The notes: generated by a model not told the origin, from the letters alone. Positions 1 to 5,082 are shown, numbered from the stretch's first letter. The stretch is DNA of 6,767 nucleotides from Candidatus Woesearchaeota archaeon (GCA_016933095.1 JAFGBP010000043.1:1-6767); one strand, 5' to 3'. Made by a program: numbers and translations.

Positions 1-367
1 CGTGAAGAATATACGTTGATCTTTCAATTATATCAGATTCTGAAATAAGCTTTTGTTTCATTAATTCATCCAGAATAAGTTTAACTAATTGCCAATTAGA
101 ATTTGTGAATGTAAACCTTCTATAATTGGATTTTCCTAATGCATTTGCTCCTTCGCCTTTGATAAGTCCCAGTACGTATGCAAAGGAAGGATTTACAGTG
201 ATTTGTTTTGGAAATACTCTATGTACTATCTTGTTTGAATTTGTTAAGTAATAAACTACAAGAGTTTTGTTGTCGACACAATCTGTTTGTAATGAATATA
301 TTTTTTCACTAGACCAATTAGGATATGTTTTTTTACTATTCACTAGTTTTGCAAGATCTATTATCAT
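1..367 (-). CDS. LAGLIDADG-like endonuclease-fold protein, N-terminal part
   Basis: An open frame of 122 codons starts at the ATG at 367 and runs off the left edge, so only the N-terminal part is visible. A stop codon lies in frame four codons before this ATG, which makes it the first possible start. Residues 65-73 read VLGLIKGEG, which fits the first LAGLIDADG helix, with Glu72 at the metal-binding acid position. The stretch that follows (about 74-100, with RRFTFTNSN and then VKLILDEL) resembles the strand and helix after that motif in homing endonucleases and related archaeal proteins. About 60 residues precede the motif and were not recognised. The gene is much richer in A+T than the rest of the window, which suggests recent acquisition. 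Whether it is an active endonuclease or a domesticated relative cannot be told without the C-terminus. Confidence 0.65.
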   Translation of the reverse strand, partial: MIIDLAKLVNSKKTYPNWSSEKIYSLQTDCVDNKTLVVYYLTNSNKIVHRVFPKQITVNPSFAYVLGLIKGEGANALGKSNYRRFTFTNSNWQLVKLILDELMKQKLISESDIIERSTYILH

Positions 368-384
368 AAATTCATATCAGAGAG

Positions 385-396
385 TTTATTTATATA
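385..396 (-). promoter_or_regulatory. TATA box of the LAGLIDADG-like gene
   Basis: On the minus strand this reads TATATAAATAAA, a good archaeal TATA box. Its centre is about 24 nt upstream of the ATG at 367, the normal TATA-to-transcription-start distance. The mRNA is therefore probably leaderless, and no Shine-Dalgarno sequence is seen. Confidence 0.6.
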
Positions 397-455
397 CTCT
401 GCGCGAACTTGTCCAGTGGCATTCGTGTCCTGTAGAAGAATTTACGGATTTCAAT

Positions 456-480
456 AAAAAGAAAAAGGGGATTGCTCCCC
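456..480 (-). terminator. Hairpin plus T-run terminator after tRNA-Met
   Basis: On the minus strand GGGG-AGCAAT-CCCC is followed by TTTTTCTTTTT. It lies 8 nt beyond the last base of the tRNA, so it should end the initiator tRNA transcript. T-runs are the main archaeal termination signal, so the hairpin may be incidental. Confidence 0.6.
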
Positions 481-523
481 CTCCTACTAGCGGGGGGTAG
501 ATTTGAACTACCGACCTCCGGGT

Positions 524-550
524 CTCTCAAAGGAGTCTCGTTCTCATGTT
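524..550 (-). other. tRNA-Met intron 3, canonical 37/38, 27 nt
   Basis: This intron is at the usual archaeal site, one base 3' of the anticodon. The central helix is CUCA (32-35, including C34 and A35 of the anticodon) with UGAG near the intron's 3' end. The bulges are UA|A and AG|A. The inner helix is imperfect, with GAG/CUC as its firm part. The outer helix is G30-G31 with C39-C40, extending to G29 only if intron 2 is already gone. Confidence 0.85.
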
Positions 551-558
551 TATGAGCC

Positions 559-590
559 TTCCGCACAGAACAGATTTTCTCTCTTCTGCT
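559..590 (-). other. tRNA-Met intron 2, anticodon stem 29/30, 32 nt
   Basis: This intron splits the 5' strand of the anticodon stem between bases 29 and 30. The central helix is CCGU (exon bases 24-27) with GCGG near the intron's 3' end. The bulges are CG|A and AA|G. The inner stem GCAGAA/UUCUGU is 6 bp, and the outer helix is GC/GC. Only this boundary restores the 5-bp stem UCGGG/CCCGG, so the cut sites are not ambiguous. Confidence 0.87.
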
Positions 591-606
591 CGACGGGCAC
601 TCCTAG

Positions 607-634
607 TTAGGCACGCGTCAGTAGGAAACGCATT
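607..634 (-). other. tRNA-Met intron 1, D loop, 28 nt
   Basis: This non-canonical intron follows tRNA base 15. The central BHB helix is GGGC (exon bases 10-13) with GCCU near the intron's 3' end. The bulges are AG|A and AA|C. The intron's own stem AUGCGU/ACGCGU (6 bp, one U·G) closes a 9-nt loop. The outer helix is weak, only UA/UA. Removal restores the D loop AGCUAGGAGU. Confidence 0.85.
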
Positions 635-676
635 CTGCCCTACCCCGCTATCAGGATATTAAAGCGTTATATGGGC

Positions 677-688
677 TTATTTAAAAAG
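677..688 (-). promoter_or_regulatory. TATA box of tRNA-Met
   Basis: The minus strand reads CTTTTTAAATAA. The centre is about 33 nt upstream of the tRNA 5' end, which puts the transcription start about 8-10 nt before the mature tRNA. RNase P would remove that short leader. Confidence 0.5.
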
Positions 689-704
689 CTTCTGCTATTT
701 ACAG

Positions 705-741
705 AGAAAAAAGAAGAACTGATTGGAAGTCGTTTTCAGTT
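705..741 (-). terminator. Terminator of the 344-aa gene
   Basis: Just after the stop codon at 751 the minus strand can pair AACTGA (741-736) with TCAGTT (722-717). It then reads CTTCTTTTTTCTC. A hairpin followed by a run of six T just before the tRNA promoter fits termination of the upstream gene. Confidence 0.5.
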
Positions 742-750
742 GATTATCAC

Positions 751-1785
751 TTACCTGAGCGGTAACTCTTCCTGCTTTGCTTCTCTACTCCTTTTCATCT
801 CCTCAATTCCTCTCAGGAACTTCTCATGCTCTTCGATCTGGTCCTTGAAGAGGGTGCAGTGCAGCGCGTTCAGCCTTGACACAATCTCCTCTGCTTCCGG
901 AGCGTGTTTTTGAAGCGCGGCCAGTTGCCTTGTCAAAGCGCTTGATTTCTCTTCCAGCCTAGCGCCGAGCTCCTCTGCACTGCAGGATGAAGCTTCCCCT
1001 GCGTTAAGCTTGACCTTTATCCGGAATGGATCCCTGGCTCTGGTATCAGGACTCCACGTAGTTATGATACCATCAGAATATTGTCCTAGATGCCTATGCG
1101 TGTTCCAGGATTCCGGGGAATCAGTGTGCGGATTAAGTTTTCCTGACCTTGGAAGCAAAACCATGAGCTCAGAGGTCATAATCAGGCCGGAAGGGAATAT
1201 GCCTTGCACGTACGTCTCCTCCCTGTATCTTGCGTCTGACATCTGGACCCTTTCAATCCTCTTCATCAGGAAGTCTTCTTGCTGGCGAAGCAGGGCAAGA
1301 TATCTTTCGCGGTCCATCTTCCTGGCGCTTTCCACCCACACGTCAATCCCGTCGCAGGCATACCCGAACTTGTGGCTATGATAATTGGATATGTGGCGGA
1401 TCATCCTGATCTTCCCGTCATCCTTGAGCTCTCCAAGTCTCTTGGCGGATGCGGTAATCTCTTCTAAGCTGAAAGTGTCATCATCCCTTCCGAACGCTAT
1501 GTGCTCCAGATGGTGCGCCTCCCCTTTCCGGTATACTGGGTGCTGGTTCCAGTTCTCTTCCTTCCATCTTAGGATCAGGTCTGTCGACTCTTCGATCGAG
1601 GCCGGTTGCTTCTTATCCTTCTCCCAATCCTTGATCTCGATGGGAGCCGTAGCCAGGCCAAAATTAGTCTTTGCAAATCCTGCCTCAGATACGACGTAGA
1701 GGTCTCCGTCCCTTTGGAACATGACTGGCTTTGTACTGCTTAGATCTTTCATTGTGCCTATAAGAAAATCCACGATGTACGCCAT
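751..1785 (-). CDS. Hypothetical protein, 344 aa, C-terminal coiled coil
   Basis: I do not recognise this protein. The start chosen is the ATG at 1785, because GGTGG (1798-1794) lies 8 nt before it as a Shine-Dalgarno sequence. The in-frame GTG at 1797 sits inside that sequence and is unlikely to be used. The protein has no signal peptide or membrane segment and is probably cytoplasmic. The middle is rich in His and aromatic residues (EAHHLEHIAFG, RHISNYHSHKFGYACDG, then PHTDSPESWNTHRH). The last 90 residues or so are Glu/Lys/Arg-rich with regularly spaced Leu (LGARLEEKSSALTRQLAAL, then HEKFLRGIEEMKRSREAKQ), typical of a coiled coil. The gene has its own promoter and terminator and appears monocistronic. 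The clustered His residues could bind metal, but no known motif was identified. Confidence 0.8.
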   Translation of the reverse strand: MAYIVDFLIGTMKDLSSTKPVMFQRDGDLYVVSEAGFAKTNFGLATAPIEIKDWEKDKKQPASIEESTDLILRWKEENWNQHPVYRKGEAHHLEHIAFGRDDDTFSLEEITASAKRLGELKDDGKIRMIRHISNYHSHKFGYACDGIDVWVESARKMDRERYLALLRQQEDFLMKRIERVQMSDARYREETYVQGIFPSGLIMTSELMVLLPRSGKLNPHTDSPESWNTHRHLGQYSDGIITTWSPDTRARDPFRIKVKLNAGEASSCSAEELGARLEEKSSALTRQLAALQKHAPEAEEIVSRLNALHCTLFKDQIEEHEKFLRGIEEMKRSREAKQEELPLR

Positions 1786-1833
1786 GTAGCTAACCACCTT
1801 TGCTGTTTTTGCGATGGTGGAAAGCCATGATTT

Positions 1834-1842
1834 CTTATAAAC
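1834..1842 (-). promoter_or_regulatory. TATA box of the 344-aa gene
   Basis: The minus strand reads GTTTATAAG. Transcription would start near 1812, giving a leader of about 27 nt that contains the GGTGG Shine-Dalgarno sequence. Confidence 0.5.
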
Positions 1843-1849
1843 TTTTCCT

Positions 1850-2291
1850 CTATGCCGCCTTCATCTCGTCTGCGACTTCCTGCTTTATCGCTTCGTAGCA
1901 GAGTATGAGCTCTCTCCTGCGATGTACTCGACCCTTTGCCTTGAGGCGTCGCCCGTCCTCGGGCTCTGGCAGAGCCTTGTCATCCTGCAGGACAGGTCAT
2001 AAGCGCTGGTCTCGACCCTCAGCGTGCTTCGGAACTGGTTCGCTATCCTCTTGCTAAGGCCCTTCTCGACGTACATGTCAAGGTAGACATCCAGCTCATC
2101 ACGGTCAAAGGTCTTCTCCTTGCTCTCCTCTATCTTGCGGTCGATTCCTTCTCCCATCGCCACGATCCCTTCAAGCCTCTCGAGCAGCTTGTTGCCTTCC
2201 AGGCGGATCGCCATTCCGGACCGTTGATCGCCTCTCCCAGAAACAATGTCCAGCTCGCGTATTCGCCGTTGTGCCAGCTTAGGCCGTACAT
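1850..2291 (-). pseudogene. Frame-disrupted gene, unknown product (~146 codons)
   Basis: Protein-like sequence passes through three frames of the minus strand. From the ATG at 2291 one frame reads MYGLSWHNGEYASWTLFLGE and on to about 2215. A second frame (about 2214-1995) carries LEGNKLLERLEGIVAMGEG and DELDVYLDMYVEKGLSKR. A third (about 1993-1850) ends RRELILCYEAIKQEVADEM and a TAG at 1852-1850. Both breaks are explained by one missing base each, in the same direction. The downstream break is the better supported: staying in frame gives a Ser/Arg-rich tail with no protein character, while the third frame gives a sensible end just before the next gene's TATA box. The upstream break is less certain, because the second frame stays open further upstream from an ATG near 2325. 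The product looks mostly helical and charged and was not recognised. Real decay and assembly errors are both possible. Confidence 0.5.
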
Positions 2292-2365
2292 CACAGCGCT
2301 GGAAGGATAAGACCATAGGATTTTTTGAGGACTTAAGATACGGATTGCAGTACATGGAAAATAGA

Positions 2366-2381
2366 AGATAAAAGAAAAAAG
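2366..2381 (-). terminator. T-rich terminator of the tRNA-Ser unit
   Basis: Directly after the last tRNA-3'-like repeat the minus strand reads GCTTTTTTCTTTTATC. It is preceded by a strong two-part hairpin (2386-2427). No T-run of this quality lies between the tRNA and this point, so the transcript probably extends through all the repeats. Confidence 0.6.
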
Positions 2382-2427
2382 CGCCACGGGCCGGACAGTA
2401 GGAATCCTTGCGGATTCCTTGGCCCGT
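2382..2427 (-). repeat. tRNA-3'-like repeat unit A
   Basis: The core matching the tRNA 3' end occupies 2382-2395. The adjoining hairpin is AGGAATCC (minus 2419-2412) with GGATTCCT (2407-2400) around GCAA, a GNRA tetraloop. An outer 7-bp stem pairs ACGGGCC (2427-2421) with GGCCCGT in the core (2392-2386). This unit lies next to the terminator. Confidence 0.75.
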
Positions 2428-2447
2428 CCCGTGTCTCCGCTTCGCTA

Positions 2448-2487
2448 CGCCGCGGGCCGGACAGTAGAAATCAGAGATTCCTCGGTC
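2448..2487 (-). repeat. tRNA-3'-like repeat unit B
   Basis: The core at 2448-2461 has one change from the other cores (CGCGG for CGTGG on the minus strand). The hairpin is AGGAATC/GATTTCT with a 3-nt loop. It contains a G·U pair on the minus strand that would be an A·C mismatch on the plus strand. The core begins 66 bp from unit A's core. Confidence 0.7.
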
Positions 2488-2515
2488 CACCCCTTAGGCG
2501 TTTCGCATTGCTCAA

Positions 2516-2559
2516 CGCCACGGGCCGGACAACAGAAATTGCTTCGCAATTTCTGAGCC
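2516..2559 (-). repeat. tRNA-3'-like repeat unit C
   Basis: The core is at 2516-2529. The hairpin is 10 bp, CAGAAATTGC (minus 2555-2546) with GCAATTTCTG (2542-2533), closing a 3-nt loop. The core begins 68 bp from unit B's core and 115 bp from the true tRNA 3' end. Confidence 0.75.
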
Positions 2560-2571
2560 TCCTTACAGAGG

Positions 2572-2599
2572 CAACAGAAATCCCTACAATTTCTGAGCC
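2572..2599 (-). repeat. Hairpin repeat without tRNA core
   Basis: This is a second copy of the unit C hairpin (CAGAAAT/ATTTCTG, 7 bp, 7-nt loop) with the same flanking GGCT and GTTG. The tRNA-3' core is missing and GTTGCC replaces GTTGTCC. It fills the longer gap between unit C and the tRNA and looks like a partial duplication. Confidence 0.6.
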
Positions 2600-2630
2600 C
2601 GCTCCGAGTGCGTAGACGCTTCGCTTACTA

Positions 2631-2745
2631 CGCCACGGGTCGGATTTGAACCGACGCTGGCCGAAGCCACAGGATTAGCAATCTTACACCATCGAAAAGG
2701 TTTCTTTTCGCTTGTCTGCGCAATACCAGGCTATGCGACCGTGGC
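2631..2745 (-). tRNA. tRNA-Ser(GCU) with one intron
   Basis: Without its intron this is an 83-nt type II tRNA. It has acceptor GCCACGG/CCGUGGC (7 bp), D arm with GCAU and AGCCUGGUA, anticodon stem CAGGA/UCCUG, loop UUGCUAA with anticodon GCU, variable arm UGGC-UUCG-GCCA, T arm GUCGG-UUCAAAU-CCGAC, and discriminator G73 as expected for serine. CCA is not encoded. Exons are 2745-2716 and 2683-2631. It reads Ser codons AGC and AGU. It is divergent from the transglutaminase gene across a 130-bp spacer. Confidence 0.93.
2684..2715 (-). other. tRNA-Ser intron, anticodon stem 29/30, 32 nt
   Basis: The intron interrupts the anticodon stem between bases 29 and 30. The central BHB helix is GCGC (exon bases 24-27) with GUGU near the intron's 3' end, which gives two G-C and two G·U pairs. 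The bulges are AG|A and AA|G. Inside, CGAAAAG/CUUUUCG forms 7 bp around AAAC. The outer helix is poor. Only this boundary rebuilds the 5-bp stem CAGGA/UCCUG. Position and length equal those of tRNA-Met intron 2. Confidence 0.87.
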
Positions 2746-2776
2746 ATCGAATAGCTGGATTTCACTAATCCGTAAG

Positions 2777-2790
2777 CTCAAAACTTTGAG
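2777..2790. repeat. Short inverted repeat in divergent spacer
   Basis: CTCAAA-AC-TTTGAG is a perfect 6-bp inverted repeat with a 2-nt centre. It lies in the 130-bp spacer between tRNA-Ser and the transglutaminase gene, beside a TTTTAAAT element (2795-2802) that could serve as TATA box for the tRNA on the minus strand. An operator role is possible but unproven. Confidence 0.35.
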
Positions 2791-2844
2791 AATTCTTTTA
2801 AATGTTTCGAATTATCGGCCTTCCTCTAAGCCTCAGCCAAAACC

Positions 2845-2852
2845 TTTTAAAA
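2845..2852 (+). promoter_or_regulatory. TATA box of the transglutaminase gene
   Basis: TTTTAAAA is centred about 27 nt before the ATG at 2876. Transcription would start at or just before the start codon, giving a leaderless mRNA. This supports 2876 over upstream start codons. Confidence 0.55.
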
Positions 2853-2875
2853 CCCGTAGTCAAACAGTCTCTCTC

Positions 2876-4894
2876 ATGAAGAAGGTGAGCTTGTTTTTTT
2901 TCGCATGGGTTTTAGTCTTGTTGCTGGTCTGGCCATCAGCTCTTGCTGTCGATTCGTCTAGCCTTTTCGCCCAGCACTCCTTGGACTTGGAGCTTTCAAT
3001 AGAGAATGACTTTGACATCCTTTCAAGGGGAACGTCTCATCACGTCCAGAAGGTATCGGCTGAGATGTTTTGGTTTCCGAGGGAGGATTACCGCCAGGAG
3101 GTCGATTACATCAATACTGATCCCTTATCGAACTATGTCAATGGCCAGAGTTTTGAGTACTCTTGGGCTAGCCCTGCTATCGGCAGTTATGTGATTCGCC
3201 AATTCTCCAAGGTAAATACCAAGAACGAGTTCTTCCAGGTGAAGAAGAAGATCGATTTTCCGATAACAGGCCTTGATCCTGCTTATTCCTCTTACCTGCA
3301 GCCAAGAGAGATAATAGACATAAATGACAGGATAAGGTCTGTGGCTTCCCGCCTTGCAGAAGGCGAGGACGATGAGTACATGGTCTTGTACAACATTGCC
3401 CGCTGGGTCGAGGAGAACATAGACTATGACCTGAACACCTTGACAGCGGACGCCAGCCAGAAGGCGAGTTGGGTCATGCAGAACAGGAAGGGCGTTTGTG
3501 ACGAGCTGACAAGCCTCTTCATAGCGATGACAAGGTCCTTGGGAATCCCTGCCAGGTTTGTGAGCGGAGTTTCTTATTCCAACATCAACCAGCAGAACGA
3601 AGGTTGGGGTCCTCATGGTTGGGCCGAGGTGTATTTCCCAGATATTGGATGGGTCCCTTTCGACGTGACTTACAAGCAGCTTGGATACGTTGATGCCACT
3701 CACGTCAAGCTCGTCACTTCCACGGATGCAAAGGGAAGCAGCGTTGAGTACTCTATTATCGGCCAGAACGTTGACATCCACGCTGGCAGCCTGAGGTTTG
3801 ATGCCGATGTGTTGGGTCAGAATTATCTTGACAATCCTCCTGTGAAGCTAGAGGCGAAGATCTCCAAGGACATGGTTGGTTTTGGTTCGTATAACCTCCT
3901 CACGTTGACTGTCAAGAACCTCCACTCTTATTATGTCACAGGCAGGCTTCAGCTGTCAGAGATCAAGGAACTCAGCATCTTGGATGGCAGCAAGGCGTAT
4001 TACATCATTCCTCCTTATGGAGAGACCAAGATCTACTGGCTCCTCAAAGTAAAGGATGGTCTTAGCTCGGGTTATCTTTACACCTTTCCTCTCTCGATAA
4101 TGGGCGACTTGGGGGAAGAGGCGTCTGCAAGCTTCAAAGTTAACTCGAGATCTGCAGTCTATTCAAAGGAATTCATGAATTCACAGATACCTTCAAGCAA
4201 AGATTCCAAACCTTACTCTGATTTCCTGGAGGCCTCTTGCTCCTCTGACAAGGCAGAAGTCTACCTTGGAGAACAGGCAAGAGTATCTTGTACCTTGAAG
4301 AACACAGGATCCAAATCCCTTTCAAACCTTAAGACTTGCTTCGAGAAGGAATGCTCCTACGTAGACTTGCCAACGGGGGAAGAGAAGAGTTTCTCCTACC
4401 TGACTAGCTTCCAGACTCTGGGCATAAAGACCATGACTTTTAATTCAGAGAACTCGATGGCTTCAAAGACGGCTTATCTTGTGATTCCAGTCCAGGATGA
4501 GCCGCTGGTCAACGTTTACAACTTGACTTATCCTCAGGAGATGAGTTACAAGGACGGTGCAGAGCTTAGGTTCTGGATCAAGAGAGACTCTATGAATGCC
4601 CCAAAGAACGTCGTCGTCAAGCTTGATCATGATTTGATACAGGAACAATGGGATTTCAAAGAACTCGAGACTAACTACGAGATAAGGTTCCTGTTTAAAG
4701 GGGAGAATCTGCACTTGGACCGGAATGACTTTAACCTATCAATAACATACGAGGACGCCAAGGGAAAGACTTACAAGTCCCAAGAGGAGTTTTCCATAGA
4801 ACTGATCACTGATTCCTTCATGCAGAAAGTCTTCGTCTGGATAAACATCGCAGACATCAAGACTACGAGATGGCTGAAGCAGTTCATCTCGTAG
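2876..4894 (+). CDS. Secreted transglutaminase-like protein, 672 aa
   Basis: The start at 2876 is preferred because it opens a signal peptide (MKK, a hydrophobic stretch at residues 4-19, and a likely cut after ALA at 22-24) and follows a TATA box at leaderless distance. The frame is open back to an ATG at 2741, inside the tRNA gene. Residues of about 160-265 form a transglutaminase-like domain of the papain fold. Cys208 lies in KGVCDELTSLF, His247 in WGPHGWAEVYF and Asp263 in GWVPFDVT, so the catalytic triad is complete. The Cys-containing helix is preceded by a typical ARWVEENIDYD segment. The part after about residue 300 looks like two or three beta-sandwich repeats. One of them carries four Cys (455, 472, 488, 493), suited to disulfides outside the cell. 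No C-terminal membrane segment is seen, so the protein may be released or held by the signal sequence. Such proteins are usually cysteine proteases or crosslinkers; the substrate here is unknown. Confidence 0.88.
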   Translation: MKKVSLFFFAWVLVLLLVWPSALAVDSSSLFAQHSLDLELSIENDFDILSRGTSHHVQKVSAEMFWFPREDYRQEVDYINTDPLSNYVNGQSFEYSWASPAIGSYVIRQFSKVNTKNEFFQVKKKIDFPITGLDPAYSSYLQPREIIDINDRIRSVASRLAEGEDDEYMVLYNIARWVEENIDYDLNTLTADASQKASWVMQNRKGVCDELTSLFIAMTRSLGIPARFVSGVSYSNINQQNEGWGPHGWAEVYFPDIGWVPFDVTYKQLGYVDATHVKLVTSTDAKGSSVEYSIIGQNVDIHAGSLRFDADVLGQNYLDNPPVKLEAKISKDMVGFGSYNLLTLTVKNLHSYYVTGRLQLSEIKELSILDGSKAYYIIPPYGETKIYWLLKVKDGLSSGYLYTFPLSIMGDLGEEASASFKVNSRSAVYSKEFMNSQIPSSKDSKPYSDFLEASCSSDKAEVYLGEQARVSCTLKNTGSKSLSNLKTCFEKECSYVDLPTGEEKSFSYLTSFQTLGIKTMTFNSENSMASKTAYLVIPVQDEPLVNVYNLTYPQEMSYKDGAELRFWIKRDSMNAPKNVVVKLDHDLIQEQWDFKELETNYEIRFLFKGENLHLDRNDFNLSITYEDAKGKTYKSQEEFSIELITDSFMQKVFVWINIADIKTTRWLKQFIS

Positions 4895-4938
4895 ACCATC
4901 TTCCGTGACAGAACAGGGCAGGAAAGGCTTTCATTCAT

Positions 4939-5078
4939 CCCAAAACAGGAACCGTTCAAAAAGTGCCGCATTGCGAAGTATGATGATATTATATGCGGAA
5001 CCTCTAGAATCGGACAACAATTACAAGTCTAGGCGAACGGAGCGCGGCACAAAAGATTTTGAACGGTTCCCCCAAAAC
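4939..5078. mobile_element. MITE-like inverted-repeat element
   Basis: The 229-bp gap between the two large genes contains a perfect 14-bp inverted repeat: GGAACCGTTCAAAA at 4948-4961 and its complement at 5057-5070. A second 7-bp pair lies inside it, GTGCCGC at 4963-4969 with GCGGCAC at 5044-5050. The repeat is flanked by direct copies of CCCAAAAC at 4939-4946 and 5071-5078, as expected of an 8-bp target duplication. The body of about 123 bp has no coding capacity. CTAGA/TCTAG (5004-5008/5028-5032) forms a further inner stem. The layout fits a non-autonomous transposon remnant. A structured intergenic RNA or long terminator hairpin is the alternative. Confidence 0.5.
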
Positions 5079-5082
5079 CTAA

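Larger units (their letters stand above)
488..649 (-). tRNA. Initiator tRNA-Met(CAU) with three introns
   Basis: Removing three segments gives a 75-nt tRNA: acceptor AGCGGGG/CCCCGCU (7 bp), D stem GGGC/GCCC, anticodon stem UCGGG/CCCGG, loop CUCAUAA with anticodon CAU, 5-nt variable loop, T arm GGUAG-UUCAAAU-CUACC and discriminator A73. The A1-U72 pair and three consecutive G-C pairs at the base of the anticodon stem (29-31/39-41) mark archaeal initiator tRNA, so this is the start-codon tRNA and not the elongator. Exons are 649-635, 606-591, 558-551 and 523-488. Each junction fits a BHB motif with a 4-bp central helix and 3-nt bulges, cut after the second bulge base. CCA is not encoded. Exon sequences match my recollection of the archaeal initiator consensus, including the D loop AGCUAGGAGU rebuilt by splicing. 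Three introns in one tRNA are known from Thermoproteales but are unusual elsewhere. Confidence 0.93.
2382..2630 (-). ncRNA. Possible structured trailer RNA of tRNA-Ser
   Basis: The 249 nt downstream of tRNA-Ser contain no gene. They hold four hairpins, three of which are followed by the motif TCCGGCCCGYGGCG. That motif is nearly the last 14 bases of the tRNA gene itself (TCCGACCCGTGGCG). Hairpin sequences differ between copies but remain paired, and one pair is a wobble that works only in the minus-strand transcript. The tRNA promoter and the T-run at 2366-2381 would bound one transcript. The nearest known parallel is the E. coli tyrT locus, where tandem repeats carry the 3' end of the tRNA gene. 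Transcription is inferred, and a non-transcribed repeat array is the alternative. Confidence 0.45.

Noticed and set aside
1885..2490. A single 201-codon minus-strand gene
   Set aside because: Its first part translates the tRNA-like hairpin repeats (CPARG appears twice) and its last part is Ser/Arg-rich without protein character. Only the middle looks coding, and it is treated as part of the broken gene.
2382..2599. CRISPR array
   Set aside because: Repeats are unequal and degenerate, the intervening sequences are hairpins that resemble each other, and the core matches the adjacent tRNA end.
2741..2875. N-terminal extension of the transglutaminase gene to the ATG at 2741
   Set aside because: It would start inside the tRNA-Ser acceptor stem, and the added residues bury the signal peptide. 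A TATA box sits at leaderless distance from 2876.
3125..3781. Long open frame antisense to the transglutaminase gene
   Set aside because: It lies wholly opposite a gene with a complete catalytic triad and has no promoter or protein-like motifs of its own.
4979..5043. C/D box guide RNA
   Set aside because: ATGATGA matches box C, but no CUGA box D is found at a suitable distance.
4963..5050. A tRNA with acceptor GUGCCGC/GCGGCAC
   Set aside because: The 7-bp pair and following A suggested an acceptor stem, but no T arm with a UUCRA loop precedes the 3' strand on either strand, even when an intron is allowed elsewhere.
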